Shown piece by piece: positions 32,511-42,057 of a stretch of DNA of 64,000 nucleotides. Numbering within the stretch: the first letter of the stretch is position 1; every line of letters begins with the position of its first letter. The stretch is from Rhodoplanes sp. (GTDB lineage: Bacteria > Pseudomonadota > Alphaproteobacteria > Rhizobiales > Xanthobacteraceae): NCBI RefSeq assembly GCF_013377085.1, contig NZ_JACAAX010000005.1, positions 1 through 64,000 of the forward strand, given 5' to 3'. A program made the position numbers and the translations under genes. The notes under the pieces are model-generated. The model was not told where the DNA came from. It saw only the letters and a program-made list of their open reading frames with translations, and did not search any database.

Positions 32511-32844
32511 CGGATCAAGGATTTAGCCGAGGTCGATCCGGCCGGTTCAGACTTCGGGACGAGACCAGTCGAGGCTTTTCGCGCCGTTTTGGTCTGGTCC
32601 GGCACCGCGCGGGCGATACTCCAACCGAGCTTCGTCCACAGCCCTCGCCGCCTTCATGTCGACCGGCTGACAAACCCGCGGGAGTCGGTTCGAGGTGGCG
32701 ATCGTGTTCGCCATTCTGTTCGACAGCTTGGCCAGCCGCACGTCGCTGATCGGCGTCTCCATGGCGCCGGAGCGCCGGAGGTCCTGCCCCTGGCGATCCT
32801 CGGGCGCGCCGACCGCCTCGATCCAGGCCCGCACGGCGTTGCCG
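32511..32844. other. chromosomal gap right of attR
   Basis: About 330 bases between attR and the stop codon of the MocR-type gene. A 95-codon minus-strand frame (32547-32834) is open but has no ribosome site or recognisable family, and a plus-strand frame overlaps it. Nothing can be assigned with confidence; before insertion this was the DNA immediately downstream of tRNA-Asp. Confidence 0.4.
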
Positions 32845-34356
32845 CTACGTCACGAAGCGATCGCGACTGCGCTGCGTGAGAACGTCTTCGACGACCGAGC
32901 AGAGGCGGACGACGCCCTCGTCGATCTCCTCGGGGGTATTCAAGCCGAAGCTGATGCGGAGCGACCGCGATCTCGGCCGTGACGCATGGAAGACCTCGCC
33001 CGACACGAATGCGACGCCGCGGTGCACGGCGCGGAAGTAGAGCTCGGCCACGTCGGCGCCCTCCGGCAAGGTCAGCCACAGGCTCAGCCCGCCCTCCGGC
33101 CGGCTGATCAGCGTGCCGTCCGGCATGCCACGGACCAGGCCATCGTAAATCCGCTGCTGGCGAAGGCCGTAGGTGCGACGCATGCGGTCGAGCGCACCCG
33201 AACAGCTCTGCTTCTGCAGGAAGTCGGCCATCGCCTCCTGCATGACACCGTTCGTATGCAAGTCCGCACACGCCTTCGCGCCGAGCAGCCGTCGCCGCAG
33301 AGCCTCCGGAAAGACGAGACAGCCGAGCCGCACCCCGGGCAGGAGCGTTTTGCCGAAGCCGCGCGCGTAGAGCACCGGGTCGTCCGGGGAGGCGAGGGCG
33401 CGAAGGGCCGGAACCGCGGTGCCGCGGAAGCGCAGCTCCGGGGAATGATCATCCTCCAGAACGACCGCGCCGTAGCGCCGCGCCAGCGCGAGAAGGTCGG
33501 CACGCTTCTGCGCGCTCGTGGTGATGCCGGTCGGATTCTGGAAGGTCGGATTGACGCAGATCAGCTTCGCCCGGCGGCGTACGATCGCTGCCTCGCAGGC
33601 ATCGAGGTCGATCCCGTCGTTGTGCAGCGGAACCTCGACGATGGCGGCGCGGACGCCGCGCAGCGCGCCGATCACGCCGTGATAGGCGGGCTGCTCGATG
33701 ACGACGGGATCGCCGGGCCCGAGCAGCGCGCGAACCGCCAGGTCGATCGCCTGCTGTCCGCCCGCAGTGATCAGGATGTTGTCGGGATCGGTGGTGAGCC
33801 CTTGCCGCGTCAGGTACGCCCCGATCTGGTGCCGCAGGCTCGGACGCCCCAATGGCGGGTCGTAGCGCAGGCAGTCGTCCAGCCGGTCCCTCGCGACCGC
33901 CGTGAGGCTCTTGCGGAAGTCGCGGCGGATCGCGTCGTCGACCGCCGGATAATTCGCCGTGAAGGCGATTACGCCGGGCGCGCGTCCAAGCTCGGACAGG
34001 CGTTCGGCGAGCAGGGGGCGCGTGTCGGTCTCGGTGGGGCCGTCCGTCTCGCCGGCCGCGGTTGCCGTGACGAAGCTGCCGCCGCCGTGCCGGCCTTCGA
34101 GCACCCGGGCCTCGGCGAGCTCCCGATACGCCCGGGCGACCGTGACCGGGTTGACGCCGAGCTGAGCAGCCAACCCGCGGACCGGGGGGAGCCGCATGCC
34201 GGGCGCCAGCACGCCACGGGCTACGAGATCCCGAATTTGGTCGCGGATCTGGGCGAAGCGGGCTGGGCCGTCCGGCAAAAGCGCGAGCGACAGCGTCTCG
34301 GCCGCGATCGCACGCGGGCGCTTGCGGTCGGCCGGCGACTTCGTTCTGCCTTTCAC
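32845..34356 (-). CDS. MocR/PdxR-type regulator (GntR wHTH fused to aminotransferase fold)
   Basis: A 503-residue transcription factor. An N-terminal GntR winged helix (about residues 35-100: QIRDLVARGVLAPGMRLPPVRGLAAQLGVNPVTVARAYRELA) is fused to a fold-type I PLP-dependent aminotransferase domain (about 125-490). The PLP site is intact: NPTFQNPTG, EDDHSPELRF and the Schiff-base lysine Lys336 in ARGFGKTLLPGVRLG. MocR proteins sense PLP or a PLP-amino compound adduct and control nearby metabolic genes. It is divergent from the LVIVD / amidohydrolase / hydantoinase cluster, which is its most likely target. Upstream direct repeats (34375-34392) may be its operator. Confidence 0.9.
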   Translation of the reverse strand: MKGRTKSPADRKRPRAIAAETLSLALLPDGPARFAQIRDQIRDLVARGVLAPGMRLPPVRGLAAQLGVNPVTVARAYRELAEARVLEGRHGGGSFVTATAAGETDGPTETDTRPLLAERLSELGRAPGVIAFTANYPAVDDAIRRDFRKSLTAVARDRLDDCLRYDPPLGRPSLRHQIGAYLTRQGLTTDPDNILITAGGQQAIDLAVRALLGPGDPVVIEQPAYHGVIGALRGVRAAIVEVPLHNDGIDLDACEAAIVRRRAKLICVNPTFQNPTGITTSAQKRADLLALARRYGAVVLEDDHSPELRFRGTAVPALRALASPDDPVLYARGFGKTLLPGVRLGCLVFPEALRRRLLGAKACADLHTNGVMQEAMADFLQKQSCSGALDRMRRTYGLRQQRIYDGLVRGMPDGTLISRPEGGLSLWLTLPEGADVAELYFRAVHRGVAFVSGEVFHASRPRSRSLRISFGLNTPEEIDEGVVRLCSVVEDVLTQRSRDRFVT

Positions 34357-34374
34357 GGTGCGCGATCCAATAAA

Positions 34375-34392
34375 TGTATGTTTGTTTGTATG
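34375..34392. promoter_or_regulatory. TGTATG direct repeat upstream of mocR-type gene
   Basis: TGTATG occurs at 34375-34380 and 34387-34392, 12 bases apart start to start, in an AT-rich stretch 19-36 bases before the regulator's start codon. MocR proteins often bind direct repeats in such divergent intergenic regions. The motif is short, so this is tentative. Confidence 0.3.
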
Positions 34393-34514
34393 CGTTCAAA
34401 TCAGGGTCAGCAAGCCGTAGATATCAGCAAGAAATGGCTTAATTATCAGCAGAACATGGTGGTCCACGCGTTGAGAGGTGTACAAATATCTGCTTAGCTG
34501 TCGGACAGCGGACG

Positions 34515-35651
34515 ATGGGCGGGGCTGAAAGGGCGGTGATGGCGGCTGCGGCGGGATTGAGGGTCGTCGGGTATTTCGATTGTCCGGGCGGCGGCCAAGT
34601 GGTCGTGCGTGACGGCGTCGCCTATGTCGGGCACGTCAAGCCGCCGAACGGAACATCGCTGATCGACGTGAGCGACCCGAGCAAGCCGCGCCTGCTCGCG
34701 AGCATCGCGGTTCCGGACGGGACTCTGTCGCACAAGGTGCGGGTCGACGGCGGCATCATGCTGGTGAACCGCGAGGTCTATCCGATCGGCCGCAAGGACC
34801 CGGAGTTCCAGGGCGGTCTCGAGGTTTTCGACATCACCACGCCGTCGTCGCCGCGCCGGATCGGCGCCTGGCCGACCCGCGGCATGCACCGCTTCACCTT
34901 CGACGGCCGTTACGTGTACGGCTCGCCCGAGCTCGACGGCTATCTCGGCAACATCGTCTCGATCATCGATTTCGCGAAGCCGGACCGGCCCGAGGAGGTC
35001 GGCCGCTGGTGGATGCCGGGCCAGTGGGCCGCGGGCGGCGAGACCCCGACCTGGGAGGGCACGGCGCATCGCTGCCACCACCCGATGCGGGCCGGCGACC
35101 GGCTCTACGTCAGCTACTGGCACGGCGGCTTCGTCATCCTCGACATCTCGGACATGAGCCGGCCGAAATACGTCTCCGGTTTCGACTGGAGCCCGCCGTT
35201 CCCGTGGCCGACCCATACGGCGCTGCCCGTTCCGTTCCCGCTGCGCGGCCGTCGGGTCATGCTGGTCGCCGACGAGGACGTGGTTCGGCTGCCCGGACCG
35301 ACCGCGCCGGCCTTCCTCTGGCTGGTCGACATCACCGACGAGACGCGGCCGATCCCGTTCGCGAGCTTCCAGGTCGACGAGGAGGACGGGACGCCGAAGT
35401 GCGACTACACCGGGCTTCATCAGTTCTGCGAGGACATCCGCAGCACCGAAATCCCGATCGCCTGGTTCGCGCGCGGCCTCAAGATCGTCGACATCGCCAA
35501 TCCGCACGCCCCCAAGGAGGTCGCCTCGTTCATGCCGCCGGTGCCCGACGGGGCCGCGCGGGTGCAGAGCAACGACGTCTGCTTCGACGACCGCGGCCTG
35601 ATCTATCTGATCGACCGGACGCGCGGGCTGCACATTCTCGAACGGATCTGA
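34515..35651 (+). CDS. LVIVD-repeat beta-propeller protein
   Basis: A 378-residue protein made of LVIVD-type blades, each with a short aliphatic-V-D-I/V-S/A core followed by P..P: GTSLIDVSDPSKP, LEVFDITTPSSP, VSIIDFAKPDRP, FVILDISDMSRP, LWLVDITDETRP, LKIVDIANPHAP and LHILERI. Seven such strands suggest a six- or seven-bladed propeller. No signal peptide is visible, so it is probably cytoplasmic. Histidine-rich loops (GTAHRCHHPM) could bind metal. Family function is unknown. The amidohydrolase gene follows 22 bases downstream, so an operon is likely. An ATG at 34539 with an aaggg site is an alternative start. Confidence 0.75.
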   Translation: MGGAERAVMAAAAGLRVVGYFDCPGGGQVVVRDGVAYVGHVKPPNGTSLIDVSDPSKPRLLASIAVPDGTLSHKVRVDGGIMLVNREVYPIGRKDPEFQGGLEVFDITTPSSPRRIGAWPTRGMHRFTFDGRYVYGSPELDGYLGNIVSIIDFAKPDRPEEVGRWWMPGQWAAGGETPTWEGTAHRCHHPMRAGDRLYVSYWHGGFVILDISDMSRPKYVSGFDWSPPFPWPTHTALPVPFPLRGRRVMLVADEDVVRLPGPTAPAFLWLVDITDETRPIPFASFQVDEEDGTPKCDYTGLHQFCEDIRSTEIPIAWFARGLKIVDIANPHAPKEVASFMPPVPDGAARVQSNDVCFDDRGLIYLIDRTRGLHILERI

Positions 35652-35673
35652 CAGCGACGACAGGACTGCGGAC

Positions 35674-36912
35674 ATGGATCTCGTCATTCGGAACGCCAGG
35701 GTGCGGGGGCAGCAGGATCCGGTCGACATCGCCGTGGCGAAGGACCGGATTTCCGCCGTCGTCCCGACATGGACCGGTATGGCCGGCCGGGAGATCGACG
35801 CCGCCGGCAGCCTGGTGCTCCCGGGCCTGTTCAACCTGCATCTCCACGCCGACAAGGCGCTGCTCGGCGCGATCATGCGACCCAACGTCTCCGGCACGCT
35901 GCCGGAGGCGATCGAGATCACCAACGAGTTCAAGCGCGCCTACGATCCGGAGGAGGTCGCGACCCGCGCCGCGACAGTGCTGGCCGAAGGCGTGCGGAAC
36001 GGCACGACGTTCTTTCGCCTGTTCGCCGACGTCGGCACCGTCGGCGGGCTGCGCGCCGCCGAGGGGCTGCTTCTGGCGCGGGAGAAATTCGCCGGTCGGT
36101 GTGACGTGCAGGTGGTCGCGTTCCCGCAGGAGGGGATCGTGCGCGACCCGGGCACGGCCGAGCTCCTCGACGAGGCGATGAGGCTCGGCTGCGACATCGT
36201 CGGCGGCCTGCCGTGGTACGAATACACGGACGCGGAAGCGCGCCATCACATCGACATCTGCTTCGAGATCGCCGCGCGGCACGACCGCGACATCCACATG
36301 CTGGTGGACGACACCGACGACGCGAATTCGCGCAGTCTCGAATATCTCGCGCTGAAGACCATGCGCGAGGGATTCCAGGGCCGCGTCGCCGCGAGCCATT
36401 GCGGGGCGATGGCGGCCTACAACGACGTCTACGCGGCCAAGATCGTCGACATGGTGGCGACGGCCGGCGTCACCATCTCGTGCAACGCGCACATCAATCT
36501 GGTCTGCTCGGCGCGGCTCGACCGCGAGCCGAAGCGGCGCGGCATCGTCCGGGTCAAGGAACTGCTGGCGCGCGGCGCCAATGTCGTGACGTCGCAGGAC
36601 GACGTGAACGATCCGTATTATCCGTTCGGCAAGCCGGACCCGCTCGAATGCGTCTCGATGATCGCCCACGTGGCACAACTGACACTGCCGCACGAGCTCG
36701 AGCAGGCCATGGACATGGTCACGGTGAATGCCGCAAAGTGCGCCCGCGTCGCCGATTACGGCATCGCGGCGGGATGCCGTGCCGATCTCGTCGTGGTCGG
36801 GGCGCCGTCCGTGCACGAGGCGATCCGACTGCAGCCGCTGCGACTACACGTGATCAAGAACGGGCGCGAGGTGGCGCGTTCGATCGTGACCCGCGAGTTG
36901 CTGCCGGCCTAA
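35674..36912 (+). CDS. cytosine-deaminase-like amidohydrolase
   Basis: A 412-residue metal-dependent hydrolase of the CodA-like amidohydrolase group. The N-terminal beta-sandwich (MDLVIRNARV...) leads to the metal-binding HLHADKALL (about residue 56), with catalytic or metal residues further on in DIHMLVDDTDD, ASHCGAM and the aspartate of SQDDVNDPYYPFGKPDPLE, a motif characteristic of CodA relatives. It ends with the usual VIKNGREVARS sandwich strand. Substrates in this group are cytosine, isoguanine, creatinine-like or other N-heterocycles; which one applies here is unknown. It lies between the LVIVD gene and a hydantoinase-like gene, suggesting ring-opening catabolism of a cyclic amide or amidine. 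Confidence 0.8.
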   Translation: MDLVIRNARVRGQQDPVDIAVAKDRISAVVPTWTGMAGREIDAAGSLVLPGLFNLHLHADKALLGAIMRPNVSGTLPEAIEITNEFKRAYDPEEVATRAATVLAEGVRNGTTFFRLFADVGTVGGLRAAEGLLLAREKFAGRCDVQVVAFPQEGIVRDPGTAELLDEAMRLGCDIVGGLPWYEYTDAEARHHIDICFEIAARHDRDIHMLVDDTDDANSRSLEYLALKTMREGFQGRVAASHCGAMAAYNDVYAAKIVDMVATAGVTISCNAHINLVCSARLDREPKRRGIVRVKELLARGANVVTSQDDVNDPYYPFGKPDPLECVSMIAHVAQLTLPHELEQAMDMVTVNAAKCARVADYGIAAGCRADLVVVGAPSVHEAIRLQPLRLHVIKNGREVARSIVTRELLPA

Positions 36913-36970
36913 AAGTCTCGACGATCGTGGACAGGCCGTTCACCGACGAGGAGTCGATCCCGAGGCCCGC

Positions 36971-38380
36971 ATGAGCGCTTCCGGTGAGGTTCGCTACGAT
37001 CTGATCGTCCGCGGCGGCGCCCTGGTGATCCCGGGTGTCGGCCGGGTGCGGGCCGATGTCGGCATCGCCGGCGGGAGGATCGTGGCGCTCGCCGAGGCGC
37101 TTCCGGGCGAGGCCGCCGAGGTCTACGACGCCACCGGCAAGACGGTGCTTCCCGGCCTCTTCGATCCCCATACGCACATCGGGAACGAGCGGTCCTACGA
37201 TGAAGAGGCCGAAACCGAGACCCGCGCCGCCGTCCTCGGTGGCGTGACCACGATCGGGATTTTCCTGCGCAGCCTCGACGACTCCTACACGAAACATCTG
37301 CCGGCGTTCCGGCGCGCCATGGACACGGTCAGCTACGTCGACTCGGTGTTTCATCCGCAGATCTTCACCGACGAGCAGATCGCCGAGATCCCTCGCTACG
37401 CCGCCGAGTACGGCATCCGCTCGTTCAAGTTCTACATGTCCGGCCTGCCCGGCATCGTCAAATCGGTGTCGGACGACGTGCTGCTGCGGGGTTTCCGCGC
37501 CGTCGCGGGTCTCGGACCGGACGCCGTCGCCTGCGTGCATTGCGAGACCGGTGCGCTGATCGAGCTGGCCCGCCGGGAACTGCAGACGAAGCCGGAGGGC
37601 ACGCTCGCCGACTGGGAGCTCGCGCACCCCGCCGAGGCCGAGGCGCTGGCGATCCAGACCGCGCTCCACCTCGCCGGGACGGCCGGCGCGCATCTCTACG
37701 TGGTGCATCTGTCGAGCCGGCAGGGTCTCGACGTCGTGCGCCGGGGCCGCCGGCAGGGACTGCGGTTCACGGTCGAGACGACGACGCCGTATCTCGGGAT
37801 CGCCAGCGACGACCCGAACGGGTTCCTGGCCAAGGCGGTGCCGCCGGTCCGCACCAGGGACCATCACGATGCCTTGTGGCAGGGTGTGCTGGAGGGGTCG
37901 ATCAACACGGTGGGGACCGACAACACGTCGCGCTGCCGGGCCACCAAGCAGCCGGAGGCCGGCCTGCACGGGGCGCGACCCGGCCTTCCCGTGCTCGGCA
38001 CCCATCTGCCGGTGCTGCTGCATCACGGCCGCGAGCGCGGCGTTCCGCTGGAGGTTCTGGTCGACTGCGCGACGCGCGCGCCGGCGAAGGTGTACGGCAT
38101 CTATCCGCAGAAGGGGACGATCGCGGTCGGCTCCGACGCCGATCTCGCCATCGTCGACCTCGACCTCGAGCGGGTTGTGCGCGCAGATGAGTTGCTGGGG
38201 ATGTCCGACTTCTCGCCGTTCGAAGGCAAGCGCCTGCGCGGCTGGCCGGTCGCGACCATCAAGGGGGGCCGGATCGTCGCCCGGGACGGCCGGATCGTCG
38301 GTCCACCGACGGGCCGCTATCTTCCTCGCGAGGCCCGCGACCGCGCCCCCGAGGTCGATTGGCTGCGGCGCCCGGGTTGA
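36971..38380 (+). CDS. hydantoinase / dihydropyrimidinase-like amidohydrolase
   Basis: A 469-residue cyclic amidase of the dihydropyrimidinase/hydantoinase/allantoinase group. Metal-binding PHTHIG (about 65-70), the carboxylated lysine in IRSFKFYMSG, histidines in CVHCETG and VVHLSSRQG, and the catalytic Asp in NTVGTDNTS are all present. It ends with VATIKGGRIVARDGRIVG. The family opens five- or six-membered cyclic diamides to N-carbamoyl amino acids. Together with the preceding deaminase-like enzyme (58 bases upstream) it suggests a two-step degradation, deamination followed by ring opening. Exact substrate unknown. The convergent NMT1-type binding protein could supply it. Confidence 0.85.
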   Translation: MSASGEVRYDLIVRGGALVIPGVGRVRADVGIAGGRIVALAEALPGEAAEVYDATGKTVLPGLFDPHTHIGNERSYDEEAETETRAAVLGGVTTIGIFLRSLDDSYTKHLPAFRRAMDTVSYVDSVFHPQIFTDEQIAEIPRYAAEYGIRSFKFYMSGLPGIVKSVSDDVLLRGFRAVAGLGPDAVACVHCETGALIELARRELQTKPEGTLADWELAHPAEAEALAIQTALHLAGTAGAHLYVVHLSSRQGLDVVRRGRRQGLRFTVETTTPYLGIASDDPNGFLAKAVPPVRTRDHHDALWQGVLEGSINTVGTDNTSRCRATKQPEAGLHGARPGLPVLGTHLPVLLHHGRERGVPLEVLVDCATRAPAKVYGIYPQKGTIAVGSDADLAIVDLDLERVVRADELLGMSDFSPFEGKRLRGWPVATIKGGRIVARDGRIVGPPTGRYLPREARDRAPEVDWLRRPG

Positions 38381-38401
38381 CCCCGGAGGGGCCCGGCAAA
38401 C

Positions 38402-38433
38402 CGCCGGGCACGCCGTGCGAGGCATGCCCGGCG
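38402..38433. terminator. hairpin between convergent genes
   Basis: Perfect 9-bp stem CGCCGGGCA / TGCCCGGCG (38402-38410, 38425-38433) with a 14-base loop, in the 61 bases between the hydantoinase stop and the binding-protein stop. No U-run on either strand; it may terminate weakly in both directions. Confidence 0.4.
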
Positions 38434-38441
38434 TCGTGTCC

Positions 38442-39455
38442 TCACAGCTTGCGGTCGGAGGCCGGCGGCAGGAACTTGTCGGTGAACGCGTCCACCGCCT
38501 TCGCCTTGTTCTTGAACTCGTAGGTGACGGCGATCTGCTCGATCGACTTGGCGTATCGCACGGGGTCGATGTCGCCGAACCCGTTCTGCTTGGTCCAGGG
38601 CGTCACGATGTTGTCGCGCAGAATGAGCTTGAGCCGTTCGAGCTCGACCTTCTCGTCGGCGGTTTCGTTGCGCTTCATCACCGATTTGATCGCCGTCTCG
38701 GGATCCTTGATCGTATCCTTCACGGCTTTGGCGAGGGCGCGCACGAAGCCCGCGACCGCCTCGGGATGCGCTTTGGCGAAGTCGGGATTGACGATGACGC
38801 CATTGCCATAGAGCAGCAGGCCGTGATCGGCCATCATGATCATCTTGATGTCCTCCGGCGCGATCCCCTTCTGCAACAGGTTGAAGTACATCGAATAGGT
38901 GAAGCCGGCGATGGCGTCGACCTTGCCGTCGGCCAGCATCGGCTCGCGCACCGGGAAACCGATGTTCTCGATCTTGACCTTGGTCTCGTCGATGTTGTTG
39001 GCCTGGACGAAAGCCTTCCATTGGGCGAAGGCGCCGTCGGCGGCGGGCGCCCCGAGAATGCGGCCCTCGAGATCCTTTGGTTTGACGATGCCGGTCCGCT
39101 TGAGCGTGCCGATCGCGAAGGGCGGGCGGTCGTGCAGCATCATCACGACCTTGAGATCCTTGTCGGGAGTCTGGTCGCGGAACCGGATCACCGAATTGAT
39201 GTCGAAGAACCCCATTTGATGGGTGCCGACCGCGACGCGCGGAATACCCGACACCGAGCCGGCGCCCGAGTCGATCGTGACGTTCAGGCCTTCGGCCTTG
39301 TAGTAGCCTTTGTCCAACGCGACGAAGAACGGCGCCGACTGCCCCTCGAACTTCCAGTCGAGCGCGAACTTGATGTCCGTCTCGGCCAGGACGGGTGTCG
39401 CCGTAACGGCGGCGATGGTCACGGCGACGGCTCCGGCTAAGAACGATCGGATCAT
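38442..39455 (-). CDS. NMT1/THI5-type ABC substrate-binding protein
   Basis: A 337-residue periplasmic binding protein. The ATG at 39455 is preceded by a gagagga site and gives a signal peptide (MIRSFLAGAVAVTIAAVTATPVLA cut before ETD). The mature part begins with DIKFALDWKFEGQSAPFFVALDKGYYKAEGLNV, the classical start of NMT1-like proteins that bind thiamine-pyrimidine precursors, riboflavin, nitrate or other small molecules. No permease or ATPase gene is adjacent, so it must use one encoded elsewhere. Its proximity to a pyrimidine/hydantoin-type catabolic cluster fits an N-heterocycle ligand; that is inference. Confidence 0.8.
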   Translation of the reverse strand: MIRSFLAGAVAVTIAAVTATPVLAETDIKFALDWKFEGQSAPFFVALDKGYYKAEGLNVTIDSGAGSVSGIPRVAVGTHQMGFFDINSVIRFRDQTPDKDLKVVMMLHDRPPFAIGTLKRTGIVKPKDLEGRILGAPAADGAFAQWKAFVQANNIDETKVKIENIGFPVREPMLADGKVDAIAGFTYSMYFNLLQKGIAPEDIKMIMMADHGLLLYGNGVIVNPDFAKAHPEAVAGFVRALAKAVKDTIKDPETAIKSVMKRNETADEKVELERLKLILRDNIVTPWTKQNGFGDIDPVRYAKSIEQIAVTYEFKNKAKAVDAFTDKFLPPASDRKL

Positions 39456-39620
39456 GTCTCGCACTTCCTCTCCTGGGCGGGTCATCGCCTGGAGCAGGCA
39501 AGTGGTGTGCCAGCGGCCCGGCGATCTCCGAGCCGACATGTCCAATCGACCCTCGATCGGGGCGAGCGGGCCCCCTCCCGTTGCCACAACCGGACATACG
39601 AAGGTGCCGTCCATCCTGCG

Positions 39621-42008
39621 TCACTTCAGCCGGACGTCGACCGTGGCGATGGTGCCGTCGAACCGGAACGGCCGGCGGTCGAAATAGTCGAGCGAGACGG
39701 GCGATCCGAGATCGATGCCGACATCGAAGGTCTCGCTGGCCGTGAACGCCGCCGGCACGGTGCGGGAGACGGTGGTGCGCGCGACCTCGCGGCCGTCGAC
39801 GACGAGGCTCACCTCCGCGGGCGCGCCGGGCTTGGCGATCGTGGTGTCCACCTCGATCCGGTGCCGGCCGGGGCCGAGCGGCCGGTCCGACTTCGCCACC
39901 GTGCGCTCGATCACCATCATGTTGTACTCGTAGACCAGCGTGCCCTTGTCCATGTAGAGCGTCAGGCCCCCGGAGGCGCCGCCGAGCGCATAGAGCACGC
40001 CCGAGGCGTCGGTGCCGAGCTCGGCGTCGATGGTGACGTGGTTGCTCTCGCGGCCGAGGCCCGGGGCGGTGAACTCCGGCATGCGAGTGGTCGTCGTGTC
40101 GAAACGCCAGCTCGTATAGGCCGTCTTGATGCGGTCCTCGGGATGGAGGCGCAGCCAGATGCCGGCTCCGATCGGGAACGCCTTGTTGGCCTTCGCCTCG
40201 TCGAGGAAGCGCGCCTTCATGGCGGCGAGGCGCTGCGGCTCGCGCGCCGCGAGATCCTCGGCCTGCGAGAAGTCCTTGCCGAGATCGTAGAGTTCCCACA
40301 CGTCCTTGCTCGAATCCCACGACGCCAGTCCCGGGCTCACCGTGAGCCACGGCGTCAGCGGGCCGAACGTGCCGGCGAACCAGCCGTCCTGATAGAGGCC
40401 GCGGCTGCCGTTGTTGTCGAAGTACTGGAGCGCCTTGCGCCCCGGCGCTTTGGCGTCGGCGAACGTGTAGGCCATGCTGACGCCGTCGATCGGGTCCTGG
40501 GCGAATCCGTCGACGACCTTCGGCGGCGTGATGCCGAGGATGTCGTAGATGGTCGGCGCGACGTCGTTGACGTGATGGAACTGCGATCGCGGCGTCTTGT
40601 CCGGGCGGATGCGCGCCGGCCAGGAGATCGCCACCGGATTGCGGGTGCCGCCGAAATGCGAGGCGATCAGCTTGGTGTGGTGAAACGGCGTGCTGCCGGC
40701 CCACGCCCAGCCGGCGTGGTACATGTTGTCGACCTTCGGGCCGCCGAGCTGGTCGAGGCCGCCCAGCTTGTCCAGCGCCGCGAGCTGCTGGGCGATGGTG
40801 TTGGGGATCTGGTTCTGCGCCAAGAGCTCGCTGATGCTGCCGTTCTGTCCCTCGGCGCTCGAGCCGTTGTCGCCGACGATGTAGATCACCATGGTGTTGT
40901 CGCGGATGCCGAGCCGGTCGAGCTCGTCGACCACCTTGCCGACCTGGGTGTCGACGTGCTCGACGAAGCCGGCGAAGACCTCCATGAGCCGCCGCTGGAA
41001 CGGCCGCTCGGCCTCCGGAATGCTCGCCCAGGCGGCCATGCTGTCGGCCCGCGGCGTCAGCCTGGTGTCGGCGGGAATCCAGCCGAGCTCCTTCTGGTGC
41101 GCGAAGGTGCGCTCACGCAGCGCGTCCCAGCCGTCGTCGAACTTGCCTTTGTACTTGTCGGCCCAGGCCTTGAAGATGTGGTGCGGCCCGTGACCGGCGC
41201 CCGGCGCCCAGTACATCAGGAACGGCTTGTCGGGGGCGAAAGCGCGATGCTTGCGCATCCAGCCGATCGCCTTGTCGGACAGGTCCTCGCTCAAATGGTA
41301 GGTCGCGTCGTGCGGCGGCTCGACCGGATTGAGATTCTCGATCAGCCGCGGCTCCCATTGCGAGGTCTCGCCGGCGAGGAAGCCGTAGAAATAGTCGAAG
41401 CCGATGCCTTCGCCGGTCGGCCACAGGGTGAACGGCCCCATTGCGGTGGTCTCGGTCGCCGGGGTGTTGTGCCACTTGCCGAAGGCGGCGGTCATGTAGC
41501 CGTAGGCGCCGAGCACCTTGGCGAGCGTGGCGGAGCTGCGCGGGATGACGCCGGTGTAGCCGTCCCAGTCGACGGCGCGCTCGGCGATGGTGCCGGACCC
41601 GACCCGCTGATGATTGCGGCCGGTCAGCAGCGCCGCGCGGGTGGGCGAGCAGATCGCCGTGGTGTGGAAGGCGTTGTAGCTGATGCCCTGGGTGGCGATG
41701 CGCGAGAGCGTCGGCGTGTGGACCGGGCCGCCGTAGGTGTCGGGAACCCCGAAGCCGACATCGTCGAGCAGGACGATGACGATGTTGGGCGCATCCTTGG
41801 GCAGCCGGCTCGCTTCGGCGCGACGCTGATGCGTCGAGTCCTGCAGCCGCGGTGCGGCCACGCTCGCCGACGGCACGGTCGGAAACGGCAGGACGGAGCC
41901 GTCGGCCGGCACAGCGGGCGCTGCGGATTGGCTCAGAGCGGGCGTCGCAATTCCGAGCGCGAGAAATAACGCCACGCCCGAGCGGGCGATCGCCTTTTGT
42001 GACGGCAT
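39621..42008 (-). CDS. secreted arylsulfatase (large form)
   Basis: A 795-residue sulfatase. Signal peptide 1-26 (ending ATPALSQ). The sulfatase domain starts at PNIVIVLLDDVGFG (metal ligands Asp82-Asp83). The formylglycine motif is CSPTR (Cys120) in TTAICSPTRAALLTGRN, which needs the formylglycine-generating enzyme, not encoded here. Further conserved pieces are GKWH and DNGSSAEG. The extra C-terminal 200 residues (after about 590) form a beta-rich domain seen in long arylsulfatases. It cleaves sulfate esters in the periplasm. It is the last of three sulfatase genes in one direction; the gap to the middle one is 49 bases. Confidence 0.9.
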   Translation of the reverse strand: MPSQKAIARSGVALFLALGIATPALSQSAAPAVPADGSVLPFPTVPSASVAAPRLQDSTHQRRAEASRLPKDAPNIVIVLLDDVGFGVPDTYGGPVHTPTLSRIATQGISYNAFHTTAICSPTRAALLTGRNHQRVGSGTIAERAVDWDGYTGVIPRSSATLAKVLGAYGYMTAAFGKWHNTPATETTAMGPFTLWPTGEGIGFDYFYGFLAGETSQWEPRLIENLNPVEPPHDATYHLSEDLSDKAIGWMRKHRAFAPDKPFLMYWAPGAGHGPHHIFKAWADKYKGKFDDGWDALRERTFAHQKELGWIPADTRLTPRADSMAAWASIPEAERPFQRRLMEVFAGFVEHVDTQVGKVVDELDRLGIRDNTMVIYIVGDNGSSAEGQNGSISELLAQNQIPNTIAQQLAALDKLGGLDQLGGPKVDNMYHAGWAWAGSTPFHHTKLIASHFGGTRNPVAISWPARIRPDKTPRSQFHHVNDVAPTIYDILGITPPKVVDGFAQDPIDGVSMAYTFADAKAPGRKALQYFDNNGSRGLYQDGWFAGTFGPLTPWLTVSPGLASWDSSKDVWELYDLGKDFSQAEDLAAREPQRLAAMKARFLDEAKANKAFPIGAGIWLRLHPEDRIKTAYTSWRFDTTTTRMPEFTAPGLGRESNHVTIDAELGTDASGVLYALGGASGGLTLYMDKGTLVYEYNMMVIERTVAKSDRPLGPGRHRIEVDTTIAKPGAPAEVSLVVDGREVARTTVSRTVPAAFTASETFDVGIDLGSPVSLDYFDRRPFRFDGTIATVDVRLK

Positions 42009-42057
42009 CCCATGTCCTCCCGCAAAGCCGAGGTTTCCGACCAGCCGAAAGGCACGC

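Noticed and set aside
32547-32834. 95-codon minus-strand frame right of attR
   Set aside because: No ribosome site, no recognisable motif and overlapped by another open frame; left as unassigned.
39507-41969. 820-codon plus-strand frame opposite the large sulfatase
   Set aside because: Antisense shadow; the minus-strand frame has signal peptide and all sulfatase motifs.
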